Shown piece after piece: positions 36,717-45,543 of a stretch of DNA of 64,000 nt (positions are counted from its first letter, which is position 1; each line of letters opens with the position of its first letter). The notes under the pieces are model-generated. The model did not search any database and was not told the origin of the DNA. It was given only the letters and a program-made list of their open reading frames with translations. The position numbers and the translations under genes are program-made. Source of the DNA: Ruminococcaceae bacterium YRB3002 (GTDB lineage: Bacteria; Bacillota; Clostridia; Saccharofermentanales; Saccharofermentanaceae); assembly GCA_900099715.1 (NCBI GenBank), contig FMTG01000003.1, forward strand, positions 62,001 to 126,000. Direction: 5' to 3'.

Positions 36717-37835
36717 TTAACCCGCCTGCTTTCGTTCTTTGTATTTTCCCCAGAAAATATCATTCAGATATCCGACCAGGAACGACCCCGCCAATGCAAT
36801 TACACAGGCAATCGCGGATTTGATGATAATCTCCGGCGTAAGATCGTCAAGATACCAGTTTACTCCGCACTTGTTGTAATTGCGGAGCAGATCAGAGGCA
36901 AGACCGCCAAATACATAATGGGTAACGATTATCTCCGGAGTATGTCTTCCTACCCATTGCAGAGCAACGGAAAGAGGCTTTATCTTCTCGACAACCCGTG
37001 CGTATGTCAGCATGGCATAACCGCCGATAAAAGCCTGAACAATAAAGACCGCGGTGGCATAGAAAGTATGATCATGATCATAAACACTTCTGTACATCTG
37101 TGCAAAACCAAGGTACTTATAGATGAAGAAATGAATGACAAATGCAGCAGTCGCGATCACGAATGACACAGCCAGATTGAATTCATACAGTTTCTGCAGG
37201 ACTTTGTGCTTATTCAGAAGAAATCCTATCATCATAAGGCCGGCATATACGGGAGTATTTGTCAGGCTCCAGGACATGGGTGGAAGGGTTACATATGTTA
37301 TGGAACCTATGACAAAAAGAACACCGGCCATAACAAGGATCTTGATGCTGTCATTATGAACCAGATTCATAACAAAATAGAACACTACCGTCGCCATGAC
37401 AAGAGCCCAGATATACCAGACGGGTGAGACGTTCTCGAATAACGGTCCGACATCACTATATGAGGGTAGTATCCAGGACATCAGCTCGGGCCTCAGGTAC
37501 GTCGTTAAGAGATCCGAGATCCATTGGTGCGGCGTGTAGCCGTGAACGAGCATATAATACGGACACAGGATTACAAGGATTGCAAGGCTGGATCCGACTA
37601 TAGGAAGTGCGAATTTCTTCAAGCGCGTTCCCACGGAAGGTATCACACTCTTATCATAGCGATAGAAGTACCCCGACAAAATGAAGAACAGCGGAATAAA
37701 GAGATATGTTGACCCCTGCAGGGCGATATCCACGACGCTGTCCATAGGTCTGTAAACAATATGAAAGACCGCAATGATGATGATCATCACGCCTTTCATA
37801 ATATCGATTACAGCAATACGTTCCTTCCCTGCCAC
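36717..37835 (-). CDS. Acyltransferase 3 family membrane protein
   Basis: 372 residues with about ten membrane helices. The family start is IAVIDIMKGVMIIIIAVFHIVYRP, with the conserved His in the first helix, and IPLFFILSGYFYR follows. Family members transfer acyl groups to sugars or peptidoglycan at the membrane. The start overlaps the SpoIIE phosphatase stop by one base (TAATG). Its presence in an operon with a sensor and phosphatases suggests regulated surface modification (inference). Confidence 0.88.
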   Translation of the reverse strand: MAGKERIAVIDIMKGVMIIIIAVFHIVYRPMDSVVDIALQGSTYLFIPLFFILSGYFYRYDKSVIPSVGTRLKKFALPIVGSSLAILVILCPYYMLVHGYTPHQWISDLLTTYLRPELMSWILPSYSDVGPLFENVSPVWYIWALVMATVVFYFVMNLVHNDSIKILVMAGVLFVIGSITYVTLPPMSWSLTNTPVYAGLMMIGFLLNKHKVLQKLYEFNLAVSFVIATAAFVIHFFIYKYLGFAQMYRSVYDHDHTFYATAVFIVQAFIGGYAMLTYARVVEKIKPLSVALQWVGRHTPEIIVTHYVFGGLASDLLRNYNKCGVNWYLDDLTPEIIIKSAIACVIALAGSFLVGYLNDIFWGKYKERKQAG

Positions 37836-39613
37836 TATTCTTCACCCTTATAATCGAATACCAGAATCGTGGTGTCATCAAACTGGACAGCCTCTCCGAC
37901 AAAGGCATCGATATCCTCCTTAAGATTACCGACAAGCTTGACGGGATCGGCATCAGGTTCACGGTTGAACGAGGCTACCATCCTGTCTGTTCCAAAGAGT
38001 TCTCCTTCAGTGTTGTTAGCTTCCGGAACACCATCCGTATAGACTATTATCCTGTCACCCGGTTCAAGTTTAAATGAACGCTCCTTAAACCTGATGCCAT
38101 CCATGGCAGAGACTGCCAATGAATGTGGATACTTGATAAGTTCATACGCGCCATTCTTCTTCCTCAATACAGGGTGTTCATGACCTGCGTTGACGGACAC
38201 GCCTTCGCCTGTCCTGATATTAATTATCGCAAGCCAGACCGTGACGAAGAAATCCGAAGTGTTGCTGTCACAGAGCTGATTATTCACATCATAGAGGATC
38301 TCGGACGGAGTGCCTCCGACAAGGGCCCTGTTCTTTATAAGTGTCTTGGCAATGACCATAAACAGCGCGGCTGGAACGCCCTTACCGGAAACGTCTGCAA
38401 TAACAAGCGCCACATGATCATCATCAACCATAAAGAAATCATAGAAGTCACCGCCGACCTCTTTCGCGGGGTTCATATTGGCATAGACATCAAATGCCCT
38501 GATATTGGGGAACGCCGGGAAGATACTCGGCAGCATGTCCGCCTGTATCTTTGTAGCAACGTTGAGCTCGGCTCCGATACGCTCCTTCTCGGCAGTTATA
38601 TCCGTTATCTCGGTTACATATTCGTCGATCTCAGTTGTCATCGCTGAGAATTCTTTGGAAAGCGCACCAATCTCATTGCTGGTTTTAATAGTGGTCAGAT
38701 GATCCCTGGCACTGCCGCCATCTTTATCTTCGGAGTATTTTATGATACTCTCGGTTACAATATTCAGGGGCTTCAGAGCAAACCTGTATATCAGCACAAG
38801 ACAGAACACAGACATCAGGATCTGAAGCACGATATAGAGCAGGGCGAATTCATAAGTACGTGACTGAACTTCCTTCTTGATGTCGGTCAGTTCGAAGGTA
38901 TTACCGGCAATAAAGTTCATGCCGCCGACCTTGAACAGATAACTGTATCTGTCAAGATAGTCTTCTGTATAGACGACATGATCTCCGCCCTTGAGATTCT
39001 TAAATGTCTCGGCACGCTCCTCAAAATTATCTACCGTCACGCCAAGAACGTAAGCATCCTCAGGGCCTGTTCCCCTGTGTGTAAGACCATCTGAAGCGGT
39101 CATGATAAACATGGAATCCTTATATGTATCGTCACAGGCGATAATGTACAGAAAAGCTACCCCATAGGAAGCCTTGATTTCATTGAGCCTTGAGAGCCAG
39201 TCATTGTAAACAACCTCTGCAAACAGTCTCTGATCCTCTTCAGAAAATTCATCTAGAATTGATGACGATACCCTGTTGATTATCAGCCCCGGATGCCTGT
39301 TCTGAAGCTCGAATATCTTCGCATTGGTAGCATAGTTTCCGTCATATTCGATGTCAAGGAGGGGGTCATCAGCATGCTTGGCAAGAAAATCAATTACCCA
39401 TTCATATGAATTGTATTCCTTGATAGTTCTCTCCACCTCTGAAGCAATACCTGAGGACATCATCTCCTTCTCGCGGACAACGTTTGTATCCGAGAGTCTC
39501 TTCAGCGCAAACGCGGACAGTATCAGTGTGATTATCAGTCCTACTGCAAAAAAGGTAGATATCTGAGATACCAGGCTTATCCTGCTGTTCTTCTTCTGAT
39601 TCTTATCCGCCAT
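37835..39613 (-). CDS. Membrane SpoIIE/RsbU-type serine phosphatase
   Basis: 592 residues from the ATG at 39613. Helix 1 is at about residues 22-45, followed by an extracytoplasmic sensor of about 230 residues and helix 2 (FALLYIVLQILMSVFCLVLIY). A HAMP-like segment and coiled coil come next, then a PP2C/SpoIIE phosphatase with ATKIQADMLPSIFP, NPAKEVGGDFYDFF, LVIADVSGKGVPAALFM, INAGHEHPVL and IVYTDGVPEANN. Metal-binding Asp residues are intact. Such proteins reset anti-anti-sigma factors; none is in the window. It overlaps the BMP-sensor gene by 11 bases. Confidence 0.92.
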   Translation of the reverse strand: MADKNQKKNSRISLVSQISTFFAVGLIITLILSAFALKRLSDTNVVREKEMMSSGIASEVERTIKEYNSYEWVIDFLAKHADDPLLDIEYDGNYATNAKIFELQNRHPGLIINRVSSSILDEFSEEDQRLFAEVVYNDWLSRLNEIKASYGVAFLYIIACDDTYKDSMFIMTASDGLTHRGTGPEDAYVLGVTVDNFEERAETFKNLKGGDHVVYTEDYLDRYSYLFKVGGMNFIAGNTFELTDIKKEVQSRTYEFALLYIVLQILMSVFCLVLIYRFALKPLNIVTESIIKYSEDKDGGSARDHLTTIKTSNEIGALSKEFSAMTTEIDEYVTEITDITAEKERIGAELNVATKIQADMLPSIFPAFPNIRAFDVYANMNPAKEVGGDFYDFFMVDDDHVALVIADVSGKGVPAALFMVIAKTLIKNRALVGGTPSEILYDVNNQLCDSNTSDFFVTVWLAIINIRTGEGVSVNAGHEHPVLRKKNGAYELIKYPHSLAVSAMDGIRFKERSFKLEPGDRIIVYTDGVPEANNTEGELFGTDRMVASFNREPDADPVKLVGNLKEDIDAFVGEAVQFDDTTILVFDYKGEE

Positions 39614-41459
39614 AGCTGCCCTCAATATTCTCGTTGATCCACTTTATGGATACAGCGCTCTTGTTCTCATCCTTAACCGTCTTGCCGCCAACGGCTCTGA
39701 TCTCTCCGGTGAAAGGATCCAGGCCACCGCTGGTGATGGCGTTACGCATGAACGCCAGGAGTTTCTCTGTCTGATAAGGAATGTTCGGCGTCCTTATATC
39801 TACAACGCCGGTTGACAGTCCGAACCAGTAGTTCGTGGACATGTGCCGGTTGATCACATCTCCGAGATTCCAAGTGCCGTTCAGAACGGACTTGACGATC
39901 TGCAGGTAGTACTTACCCCAGTTGAAGTAAGATGTTCCTATATGCACGAACTTGCCGCCGTCAAGCCTGTACAGACCGGGACGGTCCATAGTTGAAGCCT
40001 CAGAAGGGTATTCGATGTCAGCGAACATCTTTATGCCTTCGTCAGACCATTTCGAGTTATTGTACCCCTCATCTGCATTTCGCACAACAACCTTGCAGTC
40101 CGGATCGATAAGCGATACACCCACCGCGAAAGCATTCAGGTTGGACATTGCCATCGCGCTCTTCTCTCTGGAAAGATACCCGATGCGTCTTCCCTCTTCG
40201 TCACCGTAGTCAAGAAGGTACGTATTGGCAGCATAGATGCCCATGAGGAATGAAGCCTCGTGGATCTTGCCGTGATAGTATCTTATGGACGGGTTGCTCT
40301 GTCCCATACAGCAATTGAGGAACTTCACCTCAGGATGCTTGACAGCAGCTCTCAGTACGTCCATGGACATATCAGGCAGCGTCGCGAAAACGATCTCATT
40401 CCCGTCAGCCACCGCCTTCTCCAGGGCATCGGCAGTACTTCCGATATCATGTGCAAAATAAGCCCCGGTCACTACGTTGTCCTCAGTCATGGCATCAACA
40501 TAGAGCCTGCCAGCCTCATGACTGTCAACCCATCTGGAGCTGTCAGGATCCACATCATATACAAAACCGACCTTGAGAGGTGAGGTCTGAGTGTATTTCT
40601 TCTCCTTGGAGAAGATACCGAGGAATCCGCTCTGTTTTACTTCTTCCGGAGCCTCATTCAGGAATTCCACATCATCTGCTCCGCCCTCTGCCATAAGCTC
40701 GTAACGTGCAAGTCTGATATTCTTAAGTATCTGCGCATCGGAATCCTCGTCAAAAGTCTTAAGCGGGAAGATGCACAGATACATCAGGAACGCGCTGCTG
40801 AGAGTATATTCATTCTCAATCTTCAGTTCCTTTCCTACGACCTTGGAGAATCTGAAGAATGCAGATCTCAGATCAGAGCAAAGATCAGAGGGCCAGGGGT
40901 TCTCAAGATCCTGTCCAAGAAGCTCTGCGAGTTTCTTATACATACCGGGCTCGGAGAACACGATCAGGAAGTTCTTTGTGACCCTGTGGAAATCCATGTA
41001 TTCGTAATAGGCAACGATCTCATCGCTGTCATCTTTGGGAGGGATTATCCTCGTAACATCCGCCAGGATATATTCAGTGCCGCCGAACTTGGATACGGAT
41101 ACCCTCTTATTGCCCTCCTGAACGTAGTACTGGTTCATGTACTCATAAACCTTGATGGCATCTCTTATGCCCTCGACCTTGTAAGAGTCATAAAGTGCTG
41201 ACCACTTCTGTGCGAACTCCGTATTCTCTTCAAAGAGAGGCATGAAATTATTGGCGAATGCACTGTTCCTTCCTGCTTCCTTATTGCCCTTGATCCTGCT
41301 TATCGGAAGCTCCATAAGGCCAAGGCTCTTCCTGGTCTTGGCATTCTTGACTTCCTCGATCGTATCGAGAACGGGAAGATACGGGGATCTGCCTTCCCTT
41401 ATCGCATCTCTGACAGCCTTGTCAGCCTTTTTCTTCGCCAGTTTATAATCTTCTTTCAT
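39603..41459 (-). CDS. Cytosolic BMP-family binding protein with ParB-like N-terminal region
   Basis: 618 residues and no signal peptide or lipobox. Residues 1-270 are helical and contain a ParB/sulfiredoxin-like stretch (LMELPISRIKGNKEAG, YYVQEGNKRVSVSKFGG). From about residue 300 there is a type I periplasmic-binding fold of the BMP (Med/PnrA) family: PLKVGFVYDVDPDSSRW, EIVFATLPDM, HEASFLMGIYA and GRRIGYL. BMP domains normally bind nucleosides outside the cell, so this is probably an intracellular ligand sensor or regulator (inference). It is directly coupled to the SpoIIE phosphatase. Confidence 0.8.
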   Translation of the reverse strand: MKEDYKLAKKKADKAVRDAIREGRSPYLPVLDTIEEVKNAKTRKSLGLMELPISRIKGNKEAGRNSAFANNFMPLFEENTEFAQKWSALYDSYKVEGIRDAIKVYEYMNQYYVQEGNKRVSVSKFGGTEYILADVTRIIPPKDDSDEIVAYYEYMDFHRVTKNFLIVFSEPGMYKKLAELLGQDLENPWPSDLCSDLRSAFFRFSKVVGKELKIENEYTLSSAFLMYLCIFPLKTFDEDSDAQILKNIRLARYELMAEGGADDVEFLNEAPEEVKQSGFLGIFSKEKKYTQTSPLKVGFVYDVDPDSSRWVDSHEAGRLYVDAMTEDNVVTGAYFAHDIGSTADALEKAVADGNEIVFATLPDMSMDVLRAAVKHPEVKFLNCCMGQSNPSIRYYHGKIHEASFLMGIYAANTYLLDYGDEEGRRIGYLSREKSAMAMSNLNAFAVGVSLIDPDCKVVVRNADEGYNNSKWSDEGIKMFADIEYPSEASTMDRPGLYRLDGGKFVHIGTSYFNWGKYYLQIVKSVLNGTWNLGDVINRHMSTNYWFGLSTGVVDIRTPNIPYQTEKLLAFMRNAITSGGLDPFTGEIRAVGGKTVKDENKSAVSIKWINENIEGSYGG

Positions 41460-41480
41460 GTCAGATCCTCCTTGTATTTA

Positions 41481-42179
41481 TCAGAAAGTACGTCTTCTAA
41501 TTCCGGCTCTCGCGCTCACTGGTGTCGGATTGCCTGCCGCCACCTTCAGCGCGTTCATAAACAGCCTGTAGCTTGGAGATATATTATCCTCAGGGATCAT
41601 GTACTGTGATATCTCCTCTGCCCATCTTGCCTTGTAGTTACCGACCGCGGGATAGCCGATATCGATTATCTCCTCATAGTCCTCAGGACAGATAACCCTG
41701 CACAGTGTCTCCCATGTGCCGCAGATGCTGTCCTGTCTGTACAGGTTATATGTTCTCACATCACAATCGGGATACGCGCGCATAACTGCCTTACGGTCTC
41801 CCAGAAGCCACGCTTCAACTTCCTCAGTGCACAGACCTATTACAGATCTGAGGTTAGGTGCATATCTGTGTGTACACTCATAAAGGTCGCTTCTAAGCTC
41901 ATCAGGATCCTTGTCATCAGAGTCCATCACTACCACAAGGACGAAATCCTTGCCGCCATAGACATTGTTGTATGCTCTGCATTTGGCGGGAAGAAGTTCA
42001 AGAAGCGATGCGGCAAATCTTACCGGCTTCATGTCAGGCTCTTTGGGAAGCGATCCGCAGCCTCTGTGGGGACGAACCTTGATATCCGCGTTGACACCAA
42101 CTCCCTCACAGATCGACCTGGCGGCACGTTCCACCACGACTGAACCGGATTTGTCTTCGCTGAGGATCTCAATTCTCAT
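41481..42179 (-). CDS. DUF4276/RloB-like TOPRIM-type protein
   Basis: 232 residues from the ATG at 42179; the gene starts within the end of the ATPase gene (11-base overlap). A TOPRIM-like layout is seen: Glu in RIEILSEDKSGS at the first strand, DSDDKDPDEL after the VLVVVM strand (about residue 85), and GLCTEEVEAWLLGD at about residue 118, the E...EAWLL motif of DUF4276/RloB relatives. TOPRIM partners of AAA ATPases act as nucleases in OLD-like, PARIS-like and Rlo-type defence systems. It is 21 bases ahead of the BMP-sensor gene. Confidence 0.7.
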   Translation of the reverse strand: MRIEILSEDKSGSVVVERAARSICEGVGVNADIKVRPHRGCGSLPKEPDMKPVRFAASLLELLPAKCRAYNNVYGGKDFVLVVVMDSDDKDPDELRSDLYECTHRYAPNLRSVIGLCTEEVEAWLLGDRKAVMRAYPDCDVRTYNLYRQDSICGTWETLCRVICPEDYEEIIDIGYPAVGNYKARWAEEISQYMIPEDNISPSYRLFMNALKVAAGNPTPVSARAGIRRRTF

Positions 42180-43371
42180 CTTCAAACCCCGTTTTCTCGT
42201 CAAGATGTCCGCCATACCAGATAGCACCCATGCCCACACCCTGATCAAAGAGCTCTCTTACCAGCGGATCCTCGGCAGCACACCTTATGGACACATCACC
42301 GTCCGCCTTATCGAAAGTCCTCGTAAATACCCAGATCTCCTTAGGGCTCATTGTCTCAACGATGTAAGGATTATGCGTCGAGAACACGATCTGGCTGTAT
42401 CTGTGCCTTATCGTGAATTCCCTGAACTCATTTGCCAGAACATCCACCATATCATGATAAAGGTCCTTATCCGGAGTTTCGATGAAGATCGTTGACTTCG
42501 GCTCGGGATCCCTGAGCATGAGCAGATACATAAAAAGCTTGTCCGGACTCTCCGTCAGGGACTCCGGCAGATTCTTTTTCTTCTTCATGGCGGGTATAAG
42601 CGAATGTATCTCGTTAATGCATTTCGAGTAGTATTCCGGATCGACCGTGATCAGGTATTCCAGTACGTTATCAAGATTAGTGCCGTGGCTGTTCAGATGC
42701 TTATGTCCGCCCGGCGCATTGCCGTCCACGAAATAATTCGGGTTCTGATGCGTCCCCTGCTCATCACTTGAGAACTTGCAGAAGAACCATCTGTATATCT
42801 CGCTGTAGATGAGATTGATCTCAACATACTCTGATATCTTGCCATATACGCCCAAAGCGGTCATATGGTGGTCATTGATCGATTCCGTGCGCCCCTTGAT
42901 CTGACCTTTGCCGTTCACAAACTCCATCACGGTCTCCACATGCCTCTTGCCGTCCTCATCCTTGACGGACTTGCACACACGCTCTGCCGTGATCTTCGGG
43001 CTCTTGAAGGCGCCTGCCGATATGGTCAGTTCATACTGGAGATACATTGATTCTCTGGTAACGGAGTCTCTTACCTTAAACAGTATCCTGAACACCGCAG
43101 GCTTCTCCTTATCGATCAGGAGATTATAAAAACCCGGTCTGTTCCTCGTTATGGAAGCATCTGCCACGTTGTCAGTCACTGCGTCCCGCAGAAATGACAT
43201 GGAATTGATGAAGCTGGATTTGCCTGTATTATTACGCCCGATCAGCGCATTGAGGCCCCTCAGTCTGAATAAGTCGTTCCCGTCCGTGGTACCGCAGTCG
43301 CAGTCAGCGAGCACGCCTACCCTATCATCATCAAACACATCGAAATTAACAATGTTGATACCGTAGATCAT
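42169..43371 (-). CDS. AAA (OLD/AAA_21-like) ATPase
   Basis: 400 residues. Walker A GRNNTGKSS is at about residue 39 within NALIGRNNTGKSSFINSMSFL. The Walker B region reads STIFIETPDKDLYHD: the first acid is Glu as in many OLD-type proteins, but the usual catalytic Glu after it is Thr. The H-motif is FSTHNPYIVETM. The middle section holds the antiparallel helical insert. It is translationally coupled to the TOPRIM-type gene, so the two probably form one complex. A defence or DNA-repair role is likely but not proven. Confidence 0.85.
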   Translation of the reverse strand: MIYGINIVNFDVFDDDRVGVLADCDCGTTDGNDLFRLRGLNALIGRNNTGKSSFINSMSFLRDAVTDNVADASITRNRPGFYNLLIDKEKPAVFRILFKVRDSVTRESMYLQYELTISAGAFKSPKITAERVCKSVKDEDGKRHVETVMEFVNGKGQIKGRTESINDHHMTALGVYGKISEYVEINLIYSEIYRWFFCKFSSDEQGTHQNPNYFVDGNAPGGHKHLNSHGTNLDNVLEYLITVDPEYYSKCINEIHSLIPAMKKKKNLPESLTESPDKLFMYLLMLRDPEPKSTIFIETPDKDLYHDMVDVLANEFREFTIRHRYSQIVFSTHNPYIVETMSPKEIWVFTRTFDKADGDVSIRCAAEDPLVRELFDQGVGMGAIWYGGHLDEKTGFEDEN

Positions 43372-43394
43372 AGAAGGTAACCTCCGATGGTCAC

Positions 43395-43400
43395 ATTATA
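43395..43400 (-). promoter_or_regulatory. Probable -10 of the AAA/TOPRIM operon
   Basis: Minus-strand TATAAT lies 24 bases before the ATG at 43371, with a poor -35 (TTCCAT, 18-base spacing). GGAGG follows it, 9 bases before the start. Gaps of 21 bases or less, mostly overlaps, run from here to hemW, so this could drive a seven-gene transcript. Confidence 0.5.
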
Positions 43401-43460
43401 ACATTTTTATTATATTAAATGGAAGTTGTTATGATGAGACCCCCATTTCATACCCAAAAA

Positions 43461-43485
43461 GGCCGCCCACCAAAAGTGAGCGGCC
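43461..43485 (-). terminator. Terminator after the Glu/Lys-rich membrane protein gene
   Basis: On the minus strand GGCCGCTCAC, loop TTTTG, GTGGGCGGCC makes a 10-bp stem with one G-T pair, then TTTTTGGG. Confidence 0.92.
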
Positions 43486-43508
43486 GCAGATTCAGATCTT
43501 ACATCTTA

Positions 43509-44243
43509 TCAGCCGATGGATCCGCCGATCTTGCTGAATGCATCAAGGATCTCATTCTTCCTGTCATTTGGTGTAAGGAAGAACAGAATGATCATACCGA
43601 TAAGGGTAAGGATGATGCCGATGCAGTAAAGGATAAGGATCGAACGTGCAAAGTTCTTGACGTTCTTGTTGATGGGGAATATCGAGAACAGGAGCGTAAT
43701 GATAAATCCTATGCACGGAAGATTGCAGAGAACGCCATACCAGAAGAACTTTGATGTGCTTACAGGCTTATACTCATTCGGGCACTGATCGATCAGAGCC
43801 TGGAGTCTTGCTCTCTTGGCATTACGCTTTGCAGCCTGCTGCTGTTCCCTCTCGTTCTTTCTCTGGAGCTTTGCAGCCTCCTTAGCCTCGATAGCGGCAA
43901 CAGCCTCGCTCTTGGCGGGTACTGCAGGTGCAGGTTCATGAGCAGCCTCCTTGACCTCTTCTTTTGCCTCTTCCTTAGGCTCTTCTTTGGCTTCTTCCTT
44001 CACAGGTGCAGGAAGATCCTTTGTCTCCTTCTTAGGTTCAGATTTCTTCACAGACTTCTCCGGCTTCTTGGCCTTCTTCTCAGTCTTAACCTCTTCCTTG
44101 ATCTCTTCCTTGGCTTTCTCTGCCTTCTCCTCAACGGCCTCGACCGGCTCTTCTACGACAGCCTCGATCTCGTCCTTGTAAAGGTCAGCGGTCTCCGCCA
44201 GGATGGACTCAGCAGCAGATGAATTCTTGTTCTCGTCAGCCAT
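43509..44243 (-). CDS. Membrane protein with long Glu/Lys/Ala-rich N-terminal region
   Basis: 244 residues. The first 140 are highly charged and low in complexity (EEAKEEPKEEAKEEVKEAA, KKAKKPEKSVKKSEPKKE), probably disordered or single alpha-helix. A short basic coil (KRNAKRARLQALIDQCP) leads to two membrane helices (FFWYGVLCNLPCIGFIITLLFSIF and ILILYCIGIILTLIGMIILFF). It is not recognised as any named family. GGAGGTGTATT precedes the ATG, and a terminator follows, so it is a single-gene unit. Confidence 0.75.
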   Translation of the reverse strand: MADENKNSSAAESILAETADLYKDEIEAVVEEPVEAVEEKAEKAKEEIKEEVKTEKKAKKPEKSVKKSEPKKETKDLPAPVKEEAKEEPKEEAKEEVKEAAHEPAPAVPAKSEAVAAIEAKEAAKLQRKNEREQQQAAKRNAKRARLQALIDQCPNEYKPVSTSKFFWYGVLCNLPCIGFIITLLFSIFPINKNVKNFARSILILYCIGIILTLIGMIILFFLTPNDRKNEILDAFSKIGGSIG

Positions 44244-44303
44244 AATACACCTCCGAATAAGTCTAGATGTTTTGATTATATCATTTTCTCGCTACAATAA
44301 AAG

Positions 44304-44708
44304 TCACGTCCAGAGGGATGTGATAAACATGGGAGAAGCGCCCTCCCCTACCGTAAATCCGCACTTCTCATAGAATTTTACGGCACTGTCATAAGCGATG
44401 ACGCAGATGCGGAGATAATCCTTGTAGTAATCCTTAACCATGGATACCAGTGTTCTGCCGATATCCGCGCCGTGATATTCAGGATCCACCAGCAGATAAT
44501 GGATATACGCGTTCATGCACCCGTCATCCATCACACAGATCAGACCGACGAGCTTATCCCCGTCCCACGCGGAGAACACAGCCTTATAGTTCTCCATTGC
44601 CACCTTCAGTTTATCCGGGTAATGCCCTGATGACCAGTCCACAGACAGGAAAAGCCTCTGAAGCTCTCCCTCCGCGAAAACATGCGTGTCCTTGTATTCG
44701 ATGTTCAT
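44304..44708 (-). CDS. GNAT-family N-acetyltransferase
   Basis: 134 residues with the GNAT core: KLVGLICVMDDG (strands 3-4), the acetyl-CoA loop VDPEYHGADIGRTLVSMV at about residue 74, and SAVKFYEKCGF at about residue 108. The length is short but complete. The acceptor is unknown. It lies 9 bases after the HipA-like kinase gene, so it may be transcribed with the toxin-antitoxin pair. GNAT enzymes are toxins in some systems, but this one does not resemble the TacT group closely. Confidence 0.88.
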   Translation of the reverse strand: MNIEYKDTHVFAEGELQRLFLSVDWSSGHYPDKLKVAMENYKAVFSAWDGDKLVGLICVMDDGCMNAYIHYLLVDPEYHGADIGRTLVSMVKDYYKDYLRICVIAYDSAVKFYEKCGFTVGEGASPMFITSLWT

Positions 44709-44717
44709 TTTGTCACC

Positions 44718-45539
44718 TCACTTAAACAGATATTTGTATTTTCTTCTCCTGTCAAGAACAGTATCGTAAACCCGTTCCTTAACATCATCAGGATAATATT
44801 CGACAGATGAAAGCACCTGTTTGACATCATGCCAGTCAAAACCAAAGCTGATCTGCCTTCCATAAAGCTTCTCGCACAGATCGACCTGTTCATCATAATC
44901 ATCACAGAACGTCTTTGGTCTTGATCTCCCGATACATTTGAACACATCCTCACCGACCGGATAATCGATCTTTGTATCTGACAATAATGATGCACCATTA
45001 TCAAACACAGGGCTCAATCTGTATTCATTATTCTGCCCTTTTATGAGTGCAATATTATGAAGATGTCTGTCCTCATTGAGAAACAGTGCATCTATCGTTA
45101 ACAGTTTTGCTATATACGCACCAATGTTATCCATGTGTGTTATATCCGCAATGCTGTTGACTATAAAACGCAGTCTCTCCTCATGATCAGCGATCATATA
45201 GACAGATTCGTAAAAAGAATGACTGTACGTATCCTTGAACAGTCTTTCCAGCGTGATAAGACTCTCATAAGGCTTAAGGAAATGACGGCACGAGCAACCG
45301 TTGAACTCCGCTGTGTTATACCTGATCCTGCAAACTTCATATGTGATAAACTCATCACTACCAAGTGATGACATTGCCAGAAGACGAGACACAACATATT
45401 CCGATAATCCTTCATATCCGAGATTATCAGCCTTATACCAGACTCCGTCCTTCATCCACTTCAGCTGGTTGCCTTTGGAAGAACCCCGGTCTGCAGTATA
45501 CGCATCTTCTTTCTGAAGCAAAACTAGCTTATTCTGCAT
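44718..45539 (-). CDS. HipA-like kinase (probable toxin)
   Basis: 273 residues. The N-terminal lobe has a Gly/Ser/Lys loop (RGSSKGNQLKWMKDG) and a strand with Lys (VWYKADNLGYEGLSEY). The HipA-C catalytic loop is FLNEDRHLHNIALI at about residue 153, with Asp and Asn in the expected order. The metal-binding motif is LSPVFDNGASLL at about 175. The usual separate N-terminal subdomain of full-length HipA (about 440 residues) is absent, as in split HipT-type proteins. It follows an HTH gene by 4 bases. It may phosphorylate a translation factor or tRNA synthetase, as HipA and HipT do. Confidence 0.75.
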   Translation of the reverse strand: MQNKLVLLQKEDAYTADRGSSKGNQLKWMKDGVWYKADNLGYEGLSEYVVSRLLAMSSLGSDEFITYEVCRIRYNTAEFNGCSCRHFLKPYESLITLERLFKDTYSHSFYESVYMIADHEERLRFIVNSIADITHMDNIGAYIAKLLTIDALFLNEDRHLHNIALIKGQNNEYRLSPVFDNGASLLSDTKIDYPVGEDVFKCIGRSRPKTFCDDYDEQVDLCEKLYGRQISFGFDWHDVKQVLSSVEYYPDDVKERVYDTVLDRRRKYKYLFK

Positions 45540-45543
45540 AACG

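Noticed and set aside
44304-44708. GNAT as a TacT-type toxin
   Set aside because: No ribbon-helix-helix partner is directly adjacent and the sequence is an ordinary short GNAT; it is kept as an acetyltransferase.
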